A program made the position numbers and the translations under genes. A DNA stretch of 37,025 bases from Asaia bogorensis. GTDB taxonomy: Bacteria > Pseudomonadota > Alphaproteobacteria > Acetobacterales > Acetobacteraceae. The stretch covers positions 1 through 37,025 of the forward strand of contig CAMCDA010000020.1 of NCBI GenBank assembly GCA_945873195.1. Direction: 5' to 3'. Below the pieces are notes generated by a model, which worked only from the letters and a program-made list of their open reading frames with translations, did not search any database and had not been told where the DNA came from. Numbering within the stretch: position 1 is the first letter of the stretch; each line of letters opens with the position of its first letter. Of the stretch, positions 18,908 through 27,025 are shown in pieces.

Positions 18908-18936
18908 GATTAGCTTGATCGGACGATCCCGGTCAA
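18908..18936 (-). promoter_or_regulatory. pal promoter
   Basis: On the minus strand TTGACC (18931-18936) and CTAATC (18908-18913) are separated by exactly 17 bp. The -10 preceded by G reads GCTAATC, close to the alphaproteobacterial GCTANAWC pattern. It gives a leader of roughly 80 nt before the pal ATG. Confidence 0.6.
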
Positions 18937-18963
18937 GCATTTGGTGCCCTCGGTTGTGTCATG

Positions 18964-19869
18964 TCAGATGTCAAAACGCCATGCCGCGCCGCGGGAATCA
19001 GCCAAATGCGGTCCTCGCGGGCCGGCCAGGGGCGGGTGGTCGATCCTGGCCCGGAATGATCTCTCGGCGTCCTCCGGCGGGGTGGTTCGGCATGGGCCGA
19101 TTTCCGGCGGTGGGATCACGCGGGCGCCCCGGCCCAGGACCCAGGCGGGCCACGCGCTGATGCCCCAGGGATCGCCGGGCGGCGGCAGGCTCCAGGGCGC
19201 GAAATGCAGGGCCGGCGGGATCACGATCGGGGGCCTGGCGCGGCGCTTTTTCACGGTGCATGGGGTGTTGCCGAGGCGCGAAAGGCGGCGGTCGCGGGCT
19301 GCTATCTCGGACTTTGGGTCGATCCGGAAATCCTCGGGGCGGAGCCTTGGGCCGGTTCTCACGGTGCTTGGGGTGTTATCGGGGGTGTTTTCCTCCGGGG
19401 TCGGAGCGGTCTTGGGTTTCGGCTGGGCGGCCTGCCATCGGGATTGGATGCCGTCGCACCAGTGTTCGATCCGCTGGCGCAGGGTGTCGGGGTAGTCGGG
19501 ATGGATGGGCAAGGGGGGCAGCCGGGCGAAGGCGGCCTCCCACTCCGGCCAGGGGACTTCGAGGCTGGCGAGTTGGAGCATCAGATCCCCGCGTAGGAGG
19601 ATCAGCTTGGCGATGTGCTCCATCGGGTCGGGCGTGCGCCTCGCGTGGAAGCCGTGCGTGGTGTTTGCGTCACGGATGCGCTGGCGGCCGGCTTCCGAGC
19701 GCGGGCCGGTGGCGGCGCCGCCATGCATGCGGCAGCGGCCATTGGTCATGGCGGGGGATCGGCAGGGGAGGCCCATGCGGGTGCGGCAGGCGGCGTTGCA
19801 GCGGGGGGCGCTGTTGGGGTTGCCGCGTGGGTTGCCGTTGCGGAGGGGGCCTGGGGTGGAATTGTTCAT
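18964..19869 (-). CDS. HGGxSTGP-motif protein
   Basis: This 301-residue protein has a Cys-rich N-terminus (CNAAC, then PCRSPAMTNGRCRMHGG) followed by HGGAATGPRSEAGRQRIRDA and NTTHG. This arrangement is the HGGxSTGP motif found in many alphaproteobacterial and prophage-encoded proteins of unknown role; the Cys/His set could bind a metal. The C-terminal two thirds are Pro/Arg-rich and low in order, without a recognisable domain. The start ATG has no Shine-Dalgarno. It lies upstream of pal on the same strand, where tolB would be expected. The AT-rich, palindrome-bearing stretch upstream of it suggests an acquired segment. Confidence 0.65.
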   Translation of the reverse strand: MNNSTPGPLRNGNPRGNPNSAPRCNAACRTRMGLPCRSPAMTNGRCRMHGGAATGPRSEAGRQRIRDANTTHGFHARRTPDPMEHIAKLILLRGDLMLQLASLEVPWPEWEAAFARLPPLPIHPDYPDTLRQRIEHWCDGIQSRWQAAQPKPKTAPTPEENTPDNTPSTVRTGPRLRPEDFRIDPKSEIAARDRRLSRLGNTPCTVKKRRARPPIVIPPALHFAPWSLPPPGDPWGISAWPAWVLGRGARVIPPPEIGPCRTTPPEDAERSFRARIDHPPLAGPRGPHLADSRGAAWRFDI

Positions 19870-20330
19870 TGTTTGTTCTTAAGCGATGATGGGGGTTTGA
19901 GGCAAGGAGGTTTGGGGGGATTTGCTGTGCGGGCCAAAAGGACTTGGCGGTGAGCCGCGCGGTCTCCACCTCGTCATGCTGGGCGAAGGCCCGGCACCCA
20001 CGATTTTCCCACGTTCTGGGAAGGAGCGTCATGCACGGTGACCCGGCGTCTGTCCCGAGGCCTGCTTTGGGCATATCAACCGTATTGTTTTCTAAATATA
20101 TTTTAGCGCTCTGACTTGGTCTACGATTTTCACATCAGAATTTTATTCTCGCATAGACGGTATTCTATCCGAGGGCCGAATTTTCTTGCCTTTTATTCGA
20201 AGACAACCCTTAGCCGACACTGCGCAATCCCGGTGGCGCTCGTCGATGCAATGCAGGAACGTTAAAAGCAGACAGCGGATATACTCAGCTCTATGCCACC
20301 CAATCCACGCGCCGATCCGTCTTGACGGCG
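19870..20330. repeat. Gene-free stretch with palindromes and AT-rich tract
   Basis: No convincing gene is present. Between 19969 and 20064 the sequence resembles dispersed palindromic elements of alphaproteobacteria: TGCTGGGC/GCCCGGCA (19977-19996, one mismatch, 4-nt loop) then TTCCCA/TGGGAA (20006-20022, perfect, 5-nt loop), with the word GTCATGC occurring twice. From about 20078 to 20200 it is strongly AT-rich relative to the window. Confidence 0.5.
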
Positions 20331-20666
20331 TCAAACCCGGGCCTCTCCCGCCACGCTCACCCGACCTTGCGTCATCCCGCGCGCCGGCGTCACCACGATA
20401 GTGACGTCCTGCGCCAACAGCGTCAGGAACAACATCAGACGATCCGTCGAAAACCCTACCAACTGGCCTCGCAGCAACCGCGACACCTTCGGCTGATCTA
20501 TCCCCAACAGGGCCGCCGTCTTCGCCTGCGTCAACCGCTTTGCCCGGATCGTTCCCGCGATCCGCATGGCCAAATCCGCTTTGGTCAGGCGCTCGGCCGC
20601 ATCCGGCAGACCCATGGCAGCAAACACGTTGTCGCCGCCTTCCTCAAACACCAGTCCCTCAGTCAT
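20331..20666 (-). CDS. HigA2-like antitoxin / XRE regulator, orphan
   Basis: This 111-residue protein carries a helix-turn-helix of the HTH_37/HigA2 type around residues 45-85: KADLAMRIAGTIRAKRLTQA, then AALLGIDQPKVSRLLRGQ and a VGFSTDRLMLFLTLLAQDV tail typical of the family. In toxin-antitoxin pairs this protein binds a RelE/HigB-type toxin and represses the operon. No toxin gene is found beside it: upstream on the same strand is the ATP-grasp gene and downstream is gene-free. It is either an orphan antitoxin or a free regulator. The ATG at 20666 is preceded by AGAGG; the open frame upstream of it has no family match. Confidence 0.8.
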   Translation of the reverse strand: MTEGLVFEEGGDNVFAAMGLPDAAERLTKADLAMRIAGTIRAKRLTQAKTAALLGIDQPKVSRLLRGQLVGFSTDRLMLFLTLLAQDVTIVVTPARGMTQGRVSVAGEARV

Positions 20667-20733
20667 AACCTCTGCCTTTCCCGTCAGCCTCAACCGCCAC
20701 GTCAGCAACAAGCTCGCGACGCCGGGCTGACGC

Positions 20734-23235
20734 CTACCCCACCACCCGCTCCTCCTCATCCATCCCGACGCTCCGCGCCACGGGCAGCATCGCGAAGTAC
20801 CGCCGCGAAACCCGATCCGACAGCTCCCCGACCGCCGCCTCCAGCTCCCGCAGCCGAGACGGCAGATACGCCGCCGCCACGTTCTGATCCCGCGCCGTCA
20901 GCACATCGGTGATGATCGCCGAAGCCTCCCGCGACAGGGGATCGACCGCCACCACCAGGCTGTCACCTTCCTCCGACAGCCCGCGCAACAGGTCGCGGAT
21001 CGCGCTCAACTGGAACGCGAGGCCGCGCGGATTGCCGTCATCCGCCAGGATCAGATCCAACGCCGGCGCCGGTTGCAGCACCGCCAGATACCGGGCGCGG
21101 TAGGTGATCACCGAGTCCCGCAACTCCAGCGCCAGCCGCAATGCGACCTCGATCCGTCCGGCCTGGGTCGCGGCGTGCGGCTGGTCCAGCACCTCCGCCA
21201 ACTGAGACAGGATCGCCTGCGCGCGCTCGATCCGGCGGCCGAAATCCATGAACAGCCGGCCACCGCCGCGCACCATGTTCTCGGCCGCCAGCCCGGCGAC
21301 CGCGGCCGCGAATTCCAGCACCCGGCTGGTCAGCAGCGACGCCTGTTCCAGCGCCCGCGGGTCGGTGTCGGGCGGCAGCAGCCGCATCGCCTCCCCCAAT
21401 TCCCGCCGATAGCGGGACAGGACGGCGTGAACCTCCCCGGTCAGGCGATCGCGCAGCTGGTCCACCTGGCCGGACACGCGGCCCATCAGCGCCCGCATCC
21501 CGCCCTGCCCCGCCGTGGGCGTGCGGAAGGCGCGCATCACCGCGCTCGCGACCATGCTGGCGCTCAGGACCGTCGCGTCCTCCCGCTCCATCATGCCGGC
21601 CGCGCTCAGGCAGTCGGACAGAAGCTGCATCTCGGCCAGTTCGCGGGGCGAGGGCGAAGGCCGCAGCAGCCGCGTGATCATCGCGCGTTGCAGCCGAGCG
21701 GCTTCCTCCATCCGCTCCAGGTAGCGTCCAAACCAGTAGAAATTATCCGCAACCCTGCTCGGCAAATCCCCGGCCGCGCGGCGGATCGCCAGGGTGGGCG
21801 TGGCCAGGCCGAGACCGGATTGCATCGGCACCGCCTCATCGGCGATCACCCAGACGTCCTTGGAAACAGCGTCGCGCGGCAGGCGGGCGGCGAGGGCGTC
21901 CTCCTCCGACAGCACGCGGGCGAGGCCGCCGGGCAGCGCGCGCCATTCGGTTCCGTCGAACGCCAGGAACATCCGTAGCGCGACCGGCCGCGGTTCCAGC
22001 CCATCGGGGCCGAGGCAGGGCGCGACGGAGGGCGTCGGCGCGACGGTGGCGGCATAGCGCGTCGGGTTGGCGGCCATGCGGGCGGCGAGCGCGGAACGGT
22101 CGTGGACGGAAAGAAGCGTGGGGCGCACCGGGGCGACGGAGCCGTCATTGGCCGGGCGGATAATCCAGCCCTCCAGGTCACGCAGCACGGTGCGGACGAC
22201 GGCGCCTTCCCCCAGCCAGACGGTGGCCTGGGACGGGAGGCGCAGATCCTCCCGCAGCAGACGGCGGGCGAGGGTGGGCAGGAAGGCGGCGATGCCCGGG
22301 GCCTCCACCAGCGCGGAGCCGACGTCGTTGACGACGCGGACGGTGCCGGCGCGGATCGCTTCCAGCAGGCCGGGGGTGCCGCCGTGGCCGTTCAGCTCCA
22401 ACGGGTCGGTCTGATCGCCGCGCGTCCGGCGGAACAGCACACCGATGCGTTGCAGGCCGCGCAGAGTCTTGAGAAAGACGTGGCCGCCGCGAATGGTCAG
22501 GTCGCCGCCTTCCAGCAGGCCGATCGAAAGCTCCCGCGACAGCAGCACATGCTCGAACCAGAGCGGGTCCTGGTGCCCCTGGGTCAGCAGCGCCACGCCG
22601 GTGTTGTCGGCCGGGGAGAGCGCCTGGAGACTGTCGGCGCATTGCTCCAGGAAGGGGCGGAGTGGCTGGATCTTCTGGGACTGAAACAGCTCGGGGATCA
22701 CACGGGACAGGATGCGGCGGTTTTCGAGCGCATAGCCGATGCCGGAGGACTGGTCGGTGTGGTCGGCGAGGACTCGCCACAGCCCGTCCGGGCCGCGCAG
22801 CAGGTCGGCCGCGTAGAAATGCAGGCGGCGATCCTGCCGGCGGCTGTCGTTGGCGCAGCACGCGCGCAGGAAGTGCGGATTGCCGAACACGAGGTCGGTG
22901 GGCAGCAGCCCCTCGGACAGCAGGTCCTGGGGGCCATATAGATCGGCAAGTACCGCTTCCAGCAGGCGCGCGCGCTGGCCGAGGCCGGATTCCAGGCCAG
23001 CGAATTCGGCGGAGGACAGCGGCAGGGGCACGGGATCGCAGCGCCAGTTGGTCGGCTGGTCGCCGGGGAGCATGGCGGTGATGCCTTCCTCCGCGAAGGC
23101 GCGTTCGAGCATGGCGGCGCGGGTGGCCAGCGCCTCCCGCCCCATCCCGAACATGGCGCCCATGATGCCCCGCCAATGCGGCTTGGCATTGCCACGGCCG
23201 TCGGCCATTTCGTCGAGGGGTTCGTCGTCGCTCAT
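20734..23235 (-). CDS. Circularly permuted ATP-grasp / alpha-E fusion protein
   Basis: This 833-residue protein fuses a circularly permuted ATP-grasp type 2 domain (about 50-480; segments DLYGPQDLL, YALENRRILSRVIPELF, HVFLKTLRGLQRIGVLFRRT, RVVNDVGSALVEAP) to an alpha-E helical domain (about 488-833; begins LPSRVADNFYWFGRYLERME). In many bacteria these are two adjacent genes, usually with a transglutaminase-like protease gene, and comparative genomics predicts a peptide-ligase-based modification or synthesis system with unknown product. Here the two are fused and no transglutaminase is visible in the window. An XRE/HigA-like gene lies 67 bp downstream on the same strand. Catalytic activity is inferred from the family only. 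Confidence 0.88.
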   Translation of the reverse strand: MSDDEPLDEMADGRGNAKPHWRGIMGAMFGMGREALATRAAMLERAFAEEGITAMLPGDQPTNWRCDPVPLPLSSAEFAGLESGLGQRARLLEAVLADLYGPQDLLSEGLLPTDLVFGNPHFLRACCANDSRRQDRRLHFYAADLLRGPDGLWRVLADHTDQSSGIGYALENRRILSRVIPELFQSQKIQPLRPFLEQCADSLQALSPADNTGVALLTQGHQDPLWFEHVLLSRELSIGLLEGGDLTIRGGHVFLKTLRGLQRIGVLFRRTRGDQTDPLELNGHGGTPGLLEAIRAGTVRVVNDVGSALVEAPGIAAFLPTLARRLLREDLRLPSQATVWLGEGAVVRTVLRDLEGWIIRPANDGSVAPVRPTLLSVHDRSALAARMAANPTRYAATVAPTPSVAPCLGPDGLEPRPVALRMFLAFDGTEWRALPGGLARVLSEEDALAARLPRDAVSKDVWVIADEAVPMQSGLGLATPTLAIRRAAGDLPSRVADNFYWFGRYLERMEEAARLQRAMITRLLRPSPSPRELAEMQLLSDCLSAAGMMEREDATVLSASMVASAVMRAFRTPTAGQGGMRALMGRVSGQVDQLRDRLTGEVHAVLSRYRRELGEAMRLLPPDTDPRALEQASLLTSRVLEFAAAVAGLAAENMVRGGGRLFMDFGRRIERAQAILSQLAEVLDQPHAATQAGRIEVALRLALELRDSVITYRARYLAVLQPAPALDLILADDGNPRGLAFQLSAIRDLLRGLSEEGDSLVVAVDPLSREASAIITDVLTARDQNVAAAYLPSRLRELEAAVGELSDRVSRRYFAMLPVARSVGMDEEERVVG

Positions 23236-23261
23236 GGGTTGATGGCGGCCGAACCAACGCC

Positions 23262-23427
23262 CCCTCCCCCCTTGCGGGGGAGGGTTGGGGTGGGGGGTCG
23301 ATGTCCCCCGGTCGGTGCCGCCACGCCCCCCCTCCCCTTGAGGGAGGGGGATGGGGGGAGGGGTCGATGCCCCTGGGTCGGTGCCGCGAGCCCCCCCACC
23401 CCGGCCCTCCCCCTCAAGGGGGGAGGG
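23262..23427. repeat. Cluster of three G/C-rich palindromes (REP/BIME-like)
   Basis: Three perfect 9-bp hairpins with 5-nt loops lie at 23262-23284 (CCCTCCCCC, loop CTTGC), 23328-23350 (CCCCCTCCC, loop CTTGA) and 23405-23427 (CCCTCCCCC, loop TCAAG). The third loop is the reverse complement of the second, so the third unit is in the opposite orientation. A linker word beginning GGGTCGATG and ending GGTCGGTGCCGC is repeated at 23296 and 23361 with small differences. Open frames across this block are low-complexity shadows. Confidence 0.8.
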
Positions 23428-23493
23428 GGAAGAGGGGTCAGCCTCTCCCCCCGCACGAGGGGAAGATGGGTCAAGACCAGCCGAACCTGGATC

Positions 23494-24780
23494 TCAGCTC
23501 GCATTCTTTCCGCCATAGCGGCGGACGCGGAGATCGGCCTGTTCCTTGTGGCCGGCGAAGTTCTCGATGGCACACAGACGAGAGCAATATTCCCCGATCA
23601 TGGCGGTGGCTTCGGGGCTGACCCACTGATAGGTCACGGTCTTCAGGAATTTCCCCACCCACAATCCACCGGTGTAGCGCGCCGCCCGCTTGGTCGGCAG
23701 CGTGTGGTTGGTGCCGATCACCTTGTCCCCATAGGCGACGTTCGTCTCCTTCCCCAGGAACAGCGCGCCGTAGTTCACCATCCGGTCCAGGAACCATTGC
23801 GGGTCGCGGGTCAGGACCTGCACGTGCTCCGACGCGATGCGGTTGGCCTCGGACAGCAACTCCTCATCCGTGTCACACAGGATCACCTGGCCATAGTCGC
23901 GCCAGGCCATGCCGGCGATCTCTCCGGTCGCCAGGATCGCGAGTTGGCGGTCGATCTCCGCCTGGATTTCCCCCGCGATCTTGGCCGAGGTCGTCAGCAG
24001 CACGGCGGGGGACGTCGGCCCGTGCTCCGCCTGGCCCAGCAGGTCGGTGGCGCACATCTCGGCATCGGCGGTGTCGTCGGCGATGATCAGGGTTTCCGTC
24101 GGGCCGGCCAGCAGGTCGATGCCGACGCGGCCGAACAACTGGCGCTTGGCCTCGGCCACGAAGGCGTTGCCCGGGCCGACCAGCATATCCACCTGCGGGA
24201 TCGTCGCGGTGCCGAGGCCCATCGCCGCCACGGCCTGGATGCCGCCCAGCAGATAGATCTCATCCGCGCCGCCCAGGGACATCGCCGCGATCGTGGCGGC
24301 GGGAGGCACCCCGTTCAGCGGCGGCGTGCAGGCGGCGACCCGGCGCACGCCCGCGACCTTGGCAGTCAGCACCGACATGTGGGCCGAGGCCACCATCGGA
24401 TACCGCCCACCGGGCACATAGCAACCCACGCTGTCGACGGGGATATTCTTGTGGCCCAGGCGGATGCCGGGCAGCGTCTCGATCTCCACGTCGCGCAGAG
24501 CGGATTTCTGCGCCTCGGCGAAGCGACGGATCTGGGCCTGGGCGAACTTGATGTCCTCGATCACCTGGGTCGGCAGGGTGTTCATCAGGGACGTGATCTC
24601 ATCGGGGCGCAGGCGGAATGACGGCGGGTCCCATTTGTCGAACTTGATCGACAATTCGCGCACGGCCGTGTCGCCGCGGGCCTGGATATCCTCCAGGATC
24701 GCCTCGACCGTGTGGCGGGTCTGGCGATCCGCTTCCGTCTTCGTCTCTTCTGTCGCGCCTTGCTTGATGATCCGGATCAT
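23494..24780 (-). CDS. Histidinol-dehydrogenase-family enzyme, probably catabolic
   Basis: This 428-residue NAD-dependent zinc dehydrogenase belongs to the HisD family. The zinc and catalytic residues of HisD are all present: Gln and His in [14 protein letters not shown], Glu-His in ASEHVQV, Asp in [13 protein letters not shown], and the C-terminal His in [13 protein letters not shown]. The gene is not in a his operon but follows an SDR gene by 4 bp and is divergent from an MFS transporter, the setting of catabolic paralogues such as HpsN (sulfopropanediol 3-dehydrogenase). The substrate is therefore likely an alcohol such as a polyol or sulfonated diol, but I cannot separate it from true HisD by residues alone. 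ATG 24780 is preceded by a GGAG-type site overlapping the SDR stop. Confidence 0.85.
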   Translation of the reverse strand: MIRIIKQGATEETKTEADRQTRHTVEAILEDIQARGDTAVRELSIKFDKWDPPSFRLRPDEITSLMNTLPTQVIEDIKFAQAQIRRFAEAQKSALRDVEIETLPGIRLGHKNIPVDSVGCYVPGGRYPMVASAHMSVLTAKVAGVRRVAACTPPLNGVPPAATIAAMSLGGADEIYLLGGIQAVAAMGLGTATIPQVDMLVGPGNAFVAEAKRQLFGRVGIDLLAGPTETLIIADDTADAEMCATDLLGQAEHGPTSPAVLLTTSAKIAGEIQAEIDRQLAILATGEIAGMAWRDYGQVILCDTDEELLSEANRIASEHVQVLTRDPQWFLDRMVNYGALFLGKETNVAYGDKVIGTNHTLPTKRAARYTGGLWVGKFLKTVTYQWVSPEATAMIGEYCSRLCAIENFAGHKEQADLRVRRYGGKNAS

Positions 24781-24784
24781 CGTC

Positions 24785-25549
24785 CTACTCCGCCGTCCAG
24801 CCGCCATCGACCACAAGCGCGGTGCCGGTGACAAGCGCCGCCGCGTCGGATGCGAGATAAAGAACCGCGCCCATCAGATCCTCTACCTGCCCCAGCCGCC
24901 CCAGCTTGATCCGGCGCAGCACGTCGTCGCGGAAAGCGTTGTCCTGGAAGAACGGCCGGGTCAGCGGCGTATCGATGAAGGTCGGGCCGATCGAGTTCAC
25001 CCGGATACCCAGTGGCGCCAGGTCGACGGCCATGGCCTTGGTCAGTCCCTCGATCCCATGCTTGGTCATGCAATAGACCGTCCGGCGTTCCCCGCCGACG
25101 TGGCCCATCTGCGATGACATATGGATGATCGAGCCGGCGATCTTCGCCTCTACCATGCGCCGAGCGACGGCCTGGGCCACGAAAAACGCGGCCCGTTGAT
25201 TGAGGGTGGTGATCGCGTCGTACGCGTCCTCGGTCACGTCCAGGAATTTCTGCGGGCGGTTGGTGCCGGCATTGTTGACGAGGATATGAAACGGATCGGC
25301 GGCCGCGATCGCCGCGCGCACCGCCGGCAGGTCGGTGACATCCAGCACCAGGGGTTCCGCGCTGCCGCCCTCGGCGCGGATTTCCGCCGCCAGGGCGGCG
25401 ATTTCCGGTTCCGTGCGCGCAACAAGCACGACATGCGCGCCGGCCTGTGCCAACGCCGCGGCGGCGGCCAGGCCGATCCCGCGGCCGGCGCCGGTCACAA
25501 GCGCGCGCCGTCCGTCCAGGCGCAGAGAGGGGGTGCGAGGCAGGGTCAT
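24785..25549 (-). CDS. Short-chain dehydrogenase/reductase
   Basis: This 254-residue classical SDR has TGAGRGIG for NAD(P) binding near residue 18, NNAG, the catalytic Ser in HMSSQMG, YCMTK as the YxxxK motif, and the terminal VDGGWTAE. It resembles the gluconate 5-dehydrogenase/3-ketoacyl-ACP reductase type. AAAGGAG stands 5 bp before the ATG at 25549. The HisD-like gene starts 4 bp after its stop, so the two are co-translated. Together they would perform two successive oxidations of an alcohol substrate. Exact substrate unknown. Confidence 0.92.
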   Translation of the reverse strand: MTLPRTPSLRLDGRRALVTGAGRGIGLAAAAALAQAGAHVVLVARTEPEIAALAAEIRAEGGSAEPLVLDVTDLPAVRAAIAAADPFHILVNNAGTNRPQKFLDVTEDAYDAITTLNQRAAFFVAQAVARRMVEAKIAGSIIHMSSQMGHVGGERRTVYCMTKHGIEGLTKAMAVDLAPLGIRVNSIGPTFIDTPLTRPFFQDNAFRDDVLRRIKLGRLGQVEDLMGAVLYLASDAAALVTGTALVVDGGWTAE

Positions 25550-25706
25550 GGCGTCTCCTTTGCGCGGTCTTGGCGCGCGCGGGCGGATATCAGGGGAAAG
25601 CAGGCCGAGCCGCAAGGCGGTGACGCGTCGCGCATCTGGCCCTACATCTGCGCACCCGCGTACCGAGTGTCCCCCGCCGTCCAGGCGTCCAAGGAACCAT
25701 AATCGT

Positions 25707-26969
25707 ATGACGTCCGCCCTTCGGCGCCAGGCCTATGTGATCGTCTGCACGCTCGCGACCGCCTATGTCGCCAGCCATTTCTTCCGGGCGTCCAACGTCA
25801 CCATCGGGCTGGACCTGATGCGCGACCTGAACATCGGACCCGAGGCCCTGGGCGCCCTGACCGGCGCGTTCTTCTTCGGCTTCTCGGCCATGCAGATCCC
25901 CTGCGGGTTCCTGTTCGACCGCTACGGGCCCCGCCTGACCGTCTTCGGCATGCTGCTGCTGGCGACCGTGGGCGGCATCGTGTTCACCGCCGCGCCCGAC
26001 TGGCCGCTGCTGCTGGCCGGCCGGGTCCTGATGGGCGCGGGGTTCGGCGTCATGCTGATCGGCAGCATGGTCGTCATCACCCGCTGGTTCACACCCGACA
26101 AATTCTCCACCCTGTCCGGCCTCGTGATGTCGATCGGCCTGCTCGGCAATCTGGCGGCAACGACACCCTTGGCCTGGGGCGCGGAGCAATACGGCTGGCG
26201 CACCGTATTCGCCGGCGTCGTCGCCTTCACCTTCCTGGGCGCCATCGCCGTATTCCTGGTCGTGCGCGACGCCCCGCCCGGCCATCCGTTCCTGGCACGC
26301 AAGACCGAATCCCCCCGGCAGATGCTCGCCGGCCTGGTGGAGGTTCTGAAGAACCGCCGCCTGCATTTCATCCTGGTGCTGAACTTCTGCAACTACGCCT
26401 GCACCTTCACCGTGCAGGGCCTGTGGGGTGGCCCTTACCTCCGAGAGGTCCACGGCCTTTCAAAAATCGACTCCGGCAACGTGCTGCTGGCCGCGGTGCT
26501 GTCCTACCAGCTTGGGGTGCTGGTCTTCGCGCCGATGGACCGTCTGCTGGACACCCGAAAATGGATCGCCTTCGGCGGCACGGTCGCCGTGGCCGCAATC
26601 CTGGCGACCATGGCGATCTGGGTGCATCCGCCGGTCTGGGTGCCGATCGCGGGGATCATGGCGATCGGCTTCGTCAGCGCCTCGAGCACGATGGTCATGG
26701 CGCATGGGCGCGGCGTGCTACCCGACCGGCTGATCGGCCGAGGCATGGCGACGATCAACACGTCTGTCATGTTCGGCGTCGCCTGCATGCAGACCTTGTC
26801 GGGCATCATTGTCGGCGCGTTCGAACCGATGGCGGACGGCACGCGCTCGGAACTCGCCTATCGCGCGCTGTTCGGCTTCATGAGCGTGGTGCTGATCATC
26901 GCCGTCTCGATCTACAGCCGGACGAAGGATGTAAAGCCGAGCGATGAGTTGAAGGCGCGGGGGTTGTAG
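25707..26969 (+). CDS. MFS transporter
   Basis: This 420-residue major facilitator has about twelve hydrophobic helices. The loop between helices 2 and 3 reads GFLFDRYGPRL, the family motif, and the N-terminal half has VASHFFRASNVTIGLDLMRD. It is divergent from the SDR/HisD-like pair with 157 bp between, which suggests it imports their substrate. The ATG at 25707 is chosen; the open frame upstream overlaps the SDR antisense. The C-terminal tail is charged and cytosolic. Confidence 0.9.
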   Translation: MTSALRRQAYVIVCTLATAYVASHFFRASNVTIGLDLMRDLNIGPEALGALTGAFFFGFSAMQIPCGFLFDRYGPRLTVFGMLLLATVGGIVFTAAPDWPLLLAGRVLMGAGFGVMLIGSMVVITRWFTPDKFSTLSGLVMSIGLLGNLAATTPLAWGAEQYGWRTVFAGVVAFTFLGAIAVFLVVRDAPPGHPFLARKTESPRQMLAGLVEVLKNRRLHFILVLNFCNYACTFTVQGLWGGPYLREVHGLSKIDSGNVLLAAVLSYQLGVLVFAPMDRLLDTRKWIAFGGTVAVAAILATMAIWVHPPVWVPIAGIMAIGFVSASSTMVMAHGRGVLPDRLIGRGMATINTSVMFGVACMQTLSGIIVGAFEPMADGTRSELAYRALFGFMSVVLIIAVSIYSRTKDVKPSDELKARGL

Positions 26970-27025
26970 GACTGGGACGGATTTCGGCCGCCCCTCCGGC
27001 TTGTCATGGCGCTCGCCGCGCTCCG

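Noticed and set aside
20143..20334. 63-residue open frame in the AT-rich gap
   Set aside because: No ribosome binding site, no family resemblance and no conserved context.
23232..23573. Proline/glycine-rich small protein
   Set aside because: It falls on the palindrome cluster and is low-complexity translation of G/C repeats.
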